Below are positions 27,680 to 33,616 of a DNA stretch of 33,616 nt, in pieces. Below the pieces are notes generated by a model, which was given only the letters and a program-made list of their open reading frames with translations, searched no databases and was not told the origin of the DNA. The stretch's first letter is position 1. The number at the start of each line of letters is the position of its first letter. The translations under genes and the position numbers were made by a program. Source of the stretch: Nitrincola sp. GTDB lineage: Bacteria; Pseudomonadota; Gammaproteobacteria; Pseudomonadales; Balneatricaceae. The DNA is taken from contig SLCQ01000018.1 in assembly GCA_007125745.1 (NCBI GenBank), forward strand, positions 1 to 33,616, read 5' to 3'.

Positions 27680-27685
27680 CAAAAG

Positions 27686-28708
27686 ATGACCTTGAAAAAA
27701 AGACTGGCAACAGCCGTAGCCGGCGCACTTATAACCAGCATGGTAGGGTTCAGTTCAGCAGCAATGGCAGCTAACTGGCGTTATGCACACGAAGAATTTG
27801 AAGGGGATGTGCAAGACGTATTCGCTCATAAATTTAAAGAGTATGTTGAAGACAATTCGGATAACACAGTACAGGTTTTCCGCTTCGGCGAGCTAGGTGA
27901 GTCAGATGACATCATGGAGCAAACCCAAATGGGTATCCTTCAATTTGTTAACCAATCTCCGGGTTTTACTGGCTCATTAATTCCAGAAGCACAGATCTTC
28001 TTTATTCCCTATCTGCTACCAGTCAATGATAACGATATCATCGACTTCTTTAGAACCAGTGTCGCAATCAATGAAATGTTCCCTGAACTCTATGCAGAGC
28101 AAGGTCTAGAGTTACTGCAGATGTATCCTGAAGGTGAAATGGTTGTCACTGCAGATACACCTGTTCGCACACCTGAGGATTTTCGTGGTAAAAACATTCG
28201 TACCATGACCAACCCTCTATTATCAGAAACCTACCGTGCATTTGGTGCAACGCCAACACCATTACCTTGGGGCGAAGTTTACGGTGGCCTGCAAACCAAT
28301 ATTATACAAGGCCAGGAAAACCCAATTTTCTGGATCCAGTCTGGTGGACTTTATGAAGTATCTCCCAACCTGATTTTCACCGGTCACGGTCAGTTCACCA
28401 CTGCTTTAATGGCTAACCAAGACTTTTATAACAGTCTATCAGCTGAGGATCAGCAACTGGTCCAAGATGCCACTCAATATGCATTTGAGTACATCACTGA
28501 ATATGTGCCTGGCTTAAGTGAGCAGATGCTTGAAAAAATTCTTGAGTCTAAACCAGAGGTGACGGTAACACGTCTGACGGACGAAGAGCGTCAAGCCTTT
28601 ATTGATCGCGCTCCTCGTGTTGAAGAGCGATTTATCGAAATGACTGGCGAACGCGGTCAAGCCTTACTGGAACAGTTTAAAGCTGACTTAGAACCCTATC
28701 GTCAATAA
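27686..28708 (+). CDS. teaA: TRAP transporter periplasmic binding protein, ectoine/hydroxyectoine type (TeaA/UehA-like)
   Basis: Secreted DctP-family solute-binding protein, 340 aa. Signal peptide 1-28 (cleavage AMA-AN). The mature protein begins ANWRYAHEEFEGDVQDVF, strikingly like Halomonas elongata TeaA, and long stretches (GELGESDDIMEQTQ, FVNQSPGFTGSLIP, TPTPLPWGEVYGGLQT) agree with TeaA as I remember it. Candidate ligand residues are Glu37, Phe94, Arg172, Trp195, Asn212, Trp216 and Phe237; in mature numbering Glu9, Phe66, Trp188 and Phe209 coincide with TeaA ligand residues I recall. Arg172 and Asn212 are the TRAP-family conserved pair. First gene of a four-gene operon ending in a UspA gene, as in teaABCD. 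Ectoine as substrate is a strong inference; import for osmoprotection or catabolism cannot be separated here. Confidence 0.87.
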   Translation: MTLKKRLATAVAGALITSMVGFSSAAMAANWRYAHEEFEGDVQDVFAHKFKEYVEDNSDNTVQVFRFGELGESDDIMEQTQMGILQFVNQSPGFTGSLIPEAQIFFIPYLLPVNDNDIIDFFRTSVAINEMFPELYAEQGLELLQMYPEGEMVVTADTPVRTPEDFRGKNIRTMTNPLLSETYRAFGATPTPLPWGEVYGGLQTNIIQGQENPIFWIQSGGLYEVSPNLIFTGHGQFTTALMANQDFYNSLSAEDQQLVQDATQYAFEYITEYVPGLSEQMLEKILESKPEVTVTRLTDEERQAFIDRAPRVEERFIEMTGERGQALLEQFKADLEPYRQ

Positions 28709-28726
28709 TTAAACTATTGCTAAGCC

Positions 28727-28760
28727 AGATAGATAGCGGAATATTTTCCGCTATCTATCT
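28727..28760 (+). repeat. Perfect 15-bp intercistronic hairpin between teaA and teaB
   Basis: AGATAGATAGCGGAA (28727-28741), loop TATT, TTCCGCTATCTATCT (28746-28760). No T-run follows (CTTCTGACC), so it is not a standard terminator. Its position after a binding-protein gene suggests a 3' stabiliser or processing site that raises binding-protein output over the membrane subunits. Confidence 0.85.
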
Positions 28761-28792
28761 CTTCTGACCTGATTTTACCGGGAGAGCACTCA

Positions 28793-29368
28793 ATGAAGGA
28801 TGACCTTCCTGATCAGCACACTTCAGGACTACCTGGATTTTTAGGTGTTATTGACTCGGGTATCAGCCGATTAGAGTCGTTTATTCTTGCCGCGGGTGTT
28901 CTTTTGATGGCACTTAATACAGTCGCCAATGTTATTGGACGATTTGTGTTTGGTGAAAGTCTTTTCTTTGCCGAAGAAGTGAACCGTATACTTATTGTAA
29001 TGATTACCTTTGCCGGACTTGGCTATGCCGCTCGACATGGACGCCATATTCGCATGTCAGCGCTTTATGATGCACTGCCAGTCAAAGCAAGACGTGTACT
29101 GATGATTATCATTTCTCTGATCACTGCTGGCACCATGTTTTTTCTGTGTTACTACTCTTATACCTACATTCAAAGTATCTACAACACCGGTCGTGTACTT
29201 CCAACCATGGGTATACCACTGTATTTAATGTATGTATGGGTTCCCATCGGATTCACCATTACAGGCATTCAATATTTGCTGACCGCGATCAAAAACCTCA
29301 CCTCTAAAGATGTGTATTTGTCGACCCATGTTATTGATGGCTACGACGATACCGAAACAGAAGTCTAA
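28793..29368 (+). CDS. teaB: TRAP transporter small permease subunit (DctQ family, TeaB-like)
   Basis: 191-aa inner-membrane protein with four predicted helices (about 25-45, 60-80, 98-120 and 135-160). [33 protein letters not shown]-type sequence (about 56-87) is the DctQ signature. The C-terminus [16 protein letters not shown] resembles TeaB. GGGAG lies about 8 nt before ATG 28793. It associates with the large permease and is needed for transport. Separated from teaA by 84 nt that hold the 15-bp hairpin. Confidence 0.88.
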   Translation: MKDDLPDQHTSGLPGFLGVIDSGISRLESFILAAGVLLMALNTVANVIGRFVFGESLFFAEEVNRILIVMITFAGLGYAARHGRHIRMSALYDALPVKARRVLMIIISLITAGTMFFLCYYSYTYIQSIYNTGRVLPTMGIPLYLMYVWVPIGFTITGIQYLLTAIKNLTSKDVYLSTHVIDGYDDTETEV

Positions 29369-29391
29369 GCATCATATAGAAGGATAAACCA

Positions 29392-30675
29392 ATGATTACC
29401 ATAATGCTGACGACCATGATCATTCTTCTGCTTCTTGGGTTTCCCATGATGATACCCTTGATTATGGCGGCATTGATTGGCTTTTACATGACTTTCGATA
29501 GCTTCGGGCAAATGAACATTATGATTCAGCAGATGATGGGAGGTATACGCCCAACAGCTCTGATTGCCGTTCCAATGTTTATCTTAGCTGCCGATATTAT
29601 GACTCGAGGACAATCAGCTAATCGTTTAATCAATATGGTAATGGCATTTATTGGCCATATAAAAGGAGGGTTAGCAGTAAGTACAGCTGCCTCTTGTACA
29701 CTCTTTGGTGCTGTATCGGGGTCAACTCAAGCCACGGTGGTTGCAGTAGGCTCTCCTCTTCGCCCCAAGCTTTTGAAAGCAGGCTATAAAGATTCCTTCA
29801 CACTAGCTCTCATTATCAACTCCAGTGATATTGCCTTTCTGATTCCACCCAGCATCGGCATGATCATCTACGGTGTCATCACCGGCACCTCCATAGGTGA
29901 ACTCTTTATTGCAGGCGTAGGGCCCGGGCTGTTGATTTTGGCGATGTTTTCGGCCTACTGTATTGCCTATGCCTATATGCACAATGTCCCCACTGAACCT
30001 AAGAGCACATGGAAAGAGCGCTTGATCGCCATCAAAGATGCGCTTTGGCCGCTCGGTTTTCCGATCATCATTGTAGGGGGGATTTACGGCGGTATCTTTA
30101 GCCCAACCGAAGCAGCTGCCGCTTGTGTTCTTTACGCCGTCATACTCGAATTTATTGTCTTCAAATCGTTAAATGCAAGTGATATCTATAAAATTGCAAA
30201 ATCAACCGGTTTAATTACGGCTGTTGTCTTTATTTTAGTGGCCGTTGGTAATGGTTTTTCTTGGATCATCTCTTTTGCACAAATACCGCAAGCTATTTTG
30301 GGAGGATTAGGTATTGACCAAGCAGGCCCTATAGGCGTGCTGTTTGCCATTGCTATCGCCTTCTTTATCGCATGTATGTTTGTTGACCCCATTGTGGTTA
30401 TTTTGGTTCTGACCCCTATTTTTGCACCAGCTATCGCCTCAACCGGCCTTGATCCGGTCCATGTCGGTATTTTGATTACCTTAATGGTCGCCATAGGCTC
30501 TGCAACACCGCCTTTTGGTTGTGACATTTTTACAGCCATTGCGATCTTTAAACGCCCCTACTGGGAAGTCATTCGAGGCACACCACCTTTCGTATTTATG
30601 CTGGTGTTGGCATCGGTGTTAATAATTTTCTTCCCTCAAATCGCGCTATTCCTAAGGGATTTAGCATTCAAATAA
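29392..30675 (+). CDS. teaC: TRAP transporter large permease subunit (DctM family, TeaC-like)
   Basis: 427-aa sodium-coupled permease of the inner membrane with about twelve hydrophobic segments. DctM hallmarks: the opening MITIMLTTMIILLLLGFPMM-like helix, ALIAVPMFILAADIM (about 55-69), GAVSGSTQATVVAVGS (about 106-121), IPPSIGMIIYG and GGIFSPTEAAA, and near the C-terminus GSATPPFGCDIF. AAGGA precedes ATG 29392, 23 nt after teaB. It carries out import of the ligand delivered by TeaA. Confidence 0.9.
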   Translation: MITIMLTTMIILLLLGFPMMIPLIMAALIGFYMTFDSFGQMNIMIQQMMGGIRPTALIAVPMFILAADIMTRGQSANRLINMVMAFIGHIKGGLAVSTAASCTLFGAVSGSTQATVVAVGSPLRPKLLKAGYKDSFTLALIINSSDIAFLIPPSIGMIIYGVITGTSIGELFIAGVGPGLLILAMFSAYCIAYAYMHNVPTEPKSTWKERLIAIKDALWPLGFPIIIVGGIYGGIFSPTEAAAACVLYAVILEFIVFKSLNASDIYKIAKSTGLITAVVFILVAVGNGFSWIISFAQIPQAILGGLGIDQAGPIGVLFAIAIAFFIACMFVDPIVVILVLTPIFAPAIASTGLDPVHVGILITLMVAIGSATPPFGCDIFTAIAIFKRPYWEVIRGTPPFVFMLVLASVLIIFFPQIALFLRDLAFK

Positions 30676-30689
30676 TATGAGAGGTTGAT

Positions 30690-31130
30690 GTGTTCACTAA
30701 AATACTGGTTGCGGTTGATGGTTCTGAAGGTGCTTTAAAGGCATTAGAAAAAGCTGTGCAACTGCAAAAGCTAACACACGCTGAAATATATGTGCTTTGT
30801 GTGTTTAAACATCACAGCCTATTCGAAGCTTCGCTTTCGATGGTCAGACCCGATAGCGTACAGATACCCGATCAGGCCCTAAAGGAATACGCTACAGACG
30901 TGGTCAATCATGCCCGTGAGTATGCAAAAGAGTTAGGCGCTGAAAAGGTTCGTGCGTTTGTAAAAGGAGGAAGGCCCTCTAAAACCATTGTAAAATTTGC
31001 CAAATCTAAAGACGTAGATTTAATCGTTGTCGGTACGCGTGGCACTAACGGTGACGTAGAGGGATACTTTTTAGGAAGTGTCTCTCAACGTGTCGCCAGC
31101 CGTGCAAAATGCCCAACACTGGTTGTCTAA
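30690..31130 (+). CDS. teaD: Universal stress protein UspA-family, TeaD-like regulator of the TRAP transporter
   Basis: 146 aa, one Usp domain. Starts [23 protein letters not shown] at GTG 30690 with GAGG 5 nt upstream, 14 nt after teaC. The C-terminal nucleotide loop is [16 protein letters not shown]; the consensus for ATP-binding Usps is G-2X-G-9X-G-S/T, but here ten residues separate the second and third Gly. In Halomonas, TeaD is an ATP-binding negative regulator of TeaABC activity, so this gene's place fits that role. Whether this protein binds ATP is unclear. It converges on cysA after 20 nt with no evident terminator. Confidence 0.87.
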   Translation: MFTKILVAVDGSEGALKALEKAVQLQKLTHAEIYVLCVFKHHSLFEASLSMVRPDSVQIPDQALKEYATDVVNHAREYAKELGAEKVRAFVKGGRPSKTIVKFAKSKDVDLIVVGTRGTNGDVEGYFLGSVSQRVASRAKCPTLVV

Positions 31131-31150
31131 CACAGCATGGCTCCGTATCG

Positions 31151-32296
31151 TTAAGCCGTTTGAACCAACGAAACGATTGAGGGTTTTATCGATGCGGAGC
31201 GCTTCGTATGCCATTGAACCAACTCTGGCTCAGTTTTTTCCTCTGAGAATAAGTGGCCTAACTCAGGGACCGCAAAGCAACGATCACCACGCATCGGTTG
31301 CCAAGCATTGTATTCCGAGTGACTAATACCTACCTCCCAGGGTTCTGGGCTACTCCAACCATCGGCTTCCAGTTCTATGCGAACTTCGGCACCAATTAAA
31401 CTCACCGCACTGACTTTCAATGGCAGATGAGCATGAGATACGGGCTGAGCCTGCAACTTTAATTCATGCGGACGGAAGTAACACTCCACCCCCTTAGCAT
31501 CAGTTTGATCTGCTACACTGATCCAGGCATTACCCTGAGAAAGGCGCCCTTTAGTTATGTCACCCTGGAGCACATTAATGTGTCCTAAAAAGCTAAGTAC
31601 AAACCGACTATCCGGCTGCGCATAAAGGGTTTGTGGGGTATCAACCTGTTCTATACGTCCTGCGCTCATCACCACCACCTGATCCGATAGCTCTAAGGCT
31701 TCTTCTTGGTCATGGGTCACAAACACACTGGTAAAATTCAATTCATCATGAAGGTTACGCAACCAACGACGCAAATCTTTTCTGACTTTGGCATCCAATG
31801 CACCAAAAGGCTCATCTAATAAGAGTACTTGGGGTTGCATCGCTAAGGCTCTGGCTAAAGCAACTCGTTGCTTTTGACCACCGGATAGTTGCGCCGGATA
31901 TCGATTTGCCAGATGTCCCAGTTGCACCATCTCCAGTAGTTCCTGCACACGCTTCTTAATCTCAGTCGCCGAGGGCCTTTGATGCTTGGGCATCACTTCC
32001 AGACCAAAAGCGATATTCGCAGCCACTGTCATGTGACGAAAAAGGGCGTAATGTTGAAACACAAAGCCAACACGACGATCACGCACGTGAACACGTGTCA
32101 CATCTTCACCATGAAACAGAATACGCCCGGTATCAGCTGTTTCTAAGCCCGCAATGATACGTAATAATGTCGTTTTGCCTGAACCAGAAGGACCCAACAA
32201 CCCAACTAACTGCCCGTCAGGGATCTCTAATGAGAGTGGTTCCAGCGCTTGAAATTTCCCGAAACGCTTACTCACCTTTTCAACACGAATACTCAT
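31151..32296 (-). CDS. cysA: Sulfate/thiosulfate ABC transporter ATPase
   Basis: ATP-hydrolysing subunit of the sulfate/thiosulfate importer. 381 aa. Walker A GPSGSGKT (35-42), Q-loop Gln81, signature LSGGQ (137-141), Walker B LLLDEP with Asp161/Glu162, H-loop His195, and a C-terminal TOBE-like regulatory domain (about 235-355). ATG 32296 overlaps the cysW stop in an ATGA, so translation is coupled. The sequence [14 protein letters not shown]-type (about 87-100) matches CysA rather than phosphate or maltose ATPases; context with cysTW settles the call. Confidence 0.95.
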   Translation of the reverse strand: MSIRVEKVSKRFGKFQALEPLSLEIPDGQLVGLLGPSGSGKTTLLRIIAGLETADTGRILFHGEDVTRVHVRDRRVGFVFQHYALFRHMTVAANIAFGLEVMPKHQRPSATEIKKRVQELLEMVQLGHLANRYPAQLSGGQKQRVALARALAMQPQVLLLDEPFGALDAKVRKDLRRWLRNLHDELNFTSVFVTHDQEEALELSDQVVVMSAGRIEQVDTPQTLYAQPDSRFVLSFLGHINVLQGDITKGRLSQGNAWISVADQTDAKGVECYFRPHELKLQAQPVSHAHLPLKVSAVSLIGAEVRIELEADGWSSPEPWEVGISHSEYNAWQPMRGDRCFAVPELGHLFSEEKTEPELVQWHTKRSASIKPSIVSLVQTA

Positions 32297-33150
32297 ACTT
32301 CCTCCTCATTCAGCGCAAGTTGCTGACGAGCCTGACGCCATTCAACAAAAGACTTTACTAACAACGTGAGCAATGCGATACCGGCCAACAATGAAGCACT
32401 GGTAAACGCTCCAACCACGTTATAGTCTTGATATAAAAGTTCCACATGCAAGGGTAAGGTATTAGTTTCACCCCTTATATTTCCTGAAACTACCGACACC
32501 GCACCAAACTCACCCACGGCTCTGGCGTTGGTTAATACCACACCGTACAGCAGTGCCCACTGAATATTTGGCAAGGTCACGCGACGAAACAGCTGCCAAC
32601 CTCGTGCACCCAAGGTAACACCTGCCTCTTCTTCCTCTTTACCTTGCTGCTGCATCAAAGGGATCAATTCACGTGCGACAAAGGGACAGGTAACAAACAC
32701 CGTGACCAGCAGAATACCGGGCCATGAAAACATCAGTTGTACGTCATGATCCATCAACCAACTGCCTATCCACCCATTCGAGCCATAGAGCAACAGATAG
32801 AGTAATCCGGCCACAACGGGCGATACCGCAAACGGGATATCGATCAAAGTGATTAACAATTTACGACCCGGAAATTCAAACCGAGTCACCAGCCAAGCGA
32901 GAAAAACACCAAATACTAAATTAATTGGAACCGTTAACGCCGCCACAAACAGGGTTAAGCCAATAGCATGAAGGGTAAAACGATCCGTGACATTGGCAAT
33001 ATAACTTTCAAGGCCACCCGAAAAGGCATGAGCAAAAATCGCAACTAAAGGAATAACCAGTAATAATGCAACCAAGGACAAAGCTAAAGCGATTAAGCTC
33101 CACTTAACCCATGGCTGATCACCGATACGAAGATGAGCTGTAGTTCGCAT
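32293..33150 (-). CDS. cysW: Sulfate/thiosulfate ABC transporter permease CysW
   Basis: 285-aa inner-membrane permease with six predicted helices. The EAA loop reads [25 protein letters not shown] (about residues 172-196 in the cytoplasmic loop contacting CysA), and [16 protein letters not shown] is characteristic of CysW. AAGG lies 7 nt before ATG 33150, 19 nt after the cysT stop. It heterodimerises with CysT. Confidence 0.95.
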   Translation of the reverse strand: MRTTAHLRIGDQPWVKWSLIALALSLVALLLVIPLVAIFAHAFSGGLESYIANVTDRFTLHAIGLTLFVAALTVPINLVFGVFLAWLVTRFEFPGRKLLITLIDIPFAVSPVVAGLLYLLLYGSNGWIGSWLMDHDVQLMFSWPGILLVTVFVTCPFVARELIPLMQQQGKEEEEAGVTLGARGWQLFRRVTLPNIQWALLYGVVLTNARAVGEFGAVSVVSGNIRGETNTLPLHVELLYQDYNVVGAFTSASLLAGIALLTLLVKSFVEWRQARQQLALNEEEV

Positions 33151-33169
33151 AGTGTTACCTTAACTCCAG

Positions 33170-33616
33170 TTATCGGCCATGTATCCGGCGCAGATAGAAC
33201 GCTTGCCAGATATTTATTAAAAACAGTAAAACCAGCGACGCCATCAACACAACTGATGCAATCGCACTGGCCGCGGCATAATCAAATTCTTGTAGGCGAA
33301 CAAAAATCATTAAACTGGTAATTTCGCTGATGTAAGGCATATTGCCCGCTATAAAGATGACCGCACCGAACTCACCCAAGCTTCGTGTAAAGGACAAAGC
33401 AACGCCAGTTAACAGCGCTGGCCAAAGACTGGGAAAAATCACCCGTCTAAAAACCGTTAAATCTGACCCGCCCATGCTAATGGCAGCTTCTTCATCCTCG
33501 ACGGCTAAGTCTTCTAATACTGGTTGAACCGTTCTCACCACAAAGGGAAGACTGGTAAAGGACATCGCCACAATGATCCCCAGCGGCGTAAAGGCGACCT
33601 TAACGCCAGCTTCTGC
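33170..33616 (-). CDS. cysT: Sulfate/thiosulfate ABC transporter permease CysT, C-terminal part (cut by the window edge)
   Basis: The reading frame is open to the last base of the window; 148 codons plus stop are visible. It continues upstream of the apparent GTG at 33571 as AEAGVKVAFTPLGII, the expected CysT/CysU sequence, so the gene is truncated only by the window. EAA loop: EDEEAAISMGGSDLTVFRRV; SFTRSLGEFGAVIFIAGN is typical of CysT. The solute-binding protein gene (sbp or cysP) is not in the window and may lie to the right. Confidence 0.93.
   Translation of the reverse strand, partial: AEAGVKVAFTPLGIIVAMSFTSLPFVVRTVQPVLEDLAVEDEEAAISMGGSDLTVFRRVIFPSLWPALLTGVALSFTRSLGEFGAVIFIAGNMPYISEITSLMIFVRLQEFDYAAASAIASVVLMASLVLLFLINIWQAFYLRRIHGR

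Larger units (their letters stand above)
27421..27685. other. 265-bp divergent regulatory region between the MFS gene and the TRAP operon
   Basis: The left half (27421-27540) is very AT-rich, with a nine-A run near 27460. It holds the MFS promoter. The right half holds two CTTGCAG direct repeats, a possible forward promoter, and a structured leader upstream of the binding-protein gene. No ORF in it looks real. Confidence 0.8.

Noticed and set aside
31131-31150. Terminator between teaD and cysA
   Set aside because: Only a 4-bp GGCT/AGCC pairing is visible and there is no T-run on either strand.

Overview
The window is chromosomal DNA from a moderately AT-rich marine-type gammaproteobacterium. 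The gene order leuC-leuD-leuB-asd-usg-fimV-truA-trpF-(trpB-trpA)-accD-folC-dedD-cvpA-purF-metZ is the conserved Pseudomonas/Oceanospirillales block. The trpBA insertion between trpF and accD, the ectoine-type TRAP transporter and the class III PHA synthase point to an Oceanospirillaceae-like lineage. That placement is inference from synteny and recalled protein similarity; no search was run. I saw no rRNA, tRNA, CRISPR array, insertion sequence or prophage.

Layout. Positions 1-3450 (+): acnB with a clear intrinsic terminator, then a DUF2185-type protein and a small two-helix membrane protein. Positions 3471-22231 (-): a near-continuous run of biosynthetic and housekeeping genes, read right to left. 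It starts with leuC-leuD-leuB-asd, then an intrinsic terminator, the catalytically dead Asd paralogue usg, and fimV. It continues through truA, trpF-trpB-trpA, accD, folC, dedD, cvpA, purF, metZ and dusC with gaps of about 80 nt or less and several overlaps. Together these genes cover leucine, lysine/threonine/methionine, tryptophan, purine, folate and fatty-acid precursor synthesis, two tRNA modification enzymes, and polar or septal cell-envelope functions.

Positions 22232-25315 (+): a LysR regulator divergent from leuC with a good LysR-type operator between them, followed by a class III polyhydroxyalkanoate synthase pair phaE-phaC. Convergent to these (25339-26191, -) are a DUF6489-type small protein and phaR. 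Next come an MFS permease (-) and, divergently, a four-gene operon (27686-31130, +) encoding a TRAP transporter plus a UspA protein. That operon closely matches the teaABCD ectoine/hydroxyectoine uptake system of Halomonas. The right edge (-) carries cysT (cut by the window), cysW and cysA of a sulfate/thiosulfate ABC importer.

Nearly all genes belong to known families, and I do not see a wholly new multi-gene system. The most interesting unexplained structure is at RNA level around the ectoine-type TRAP operon. Its 5' leader has two mutually exclusive 8-bp stems, plus a third stem whose 3' arm is complementary to the Shine-Dalgarno. A perfect 15-bp hairpin separates the binding-protein gene from the membrane subunits. 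Other points worth checking are the LysR operator at leuC, a GC-rich hairpin at the start of truA, a hexanucleotide repeat in fimV and palindromes at the phaR and DUF2185 promoters.
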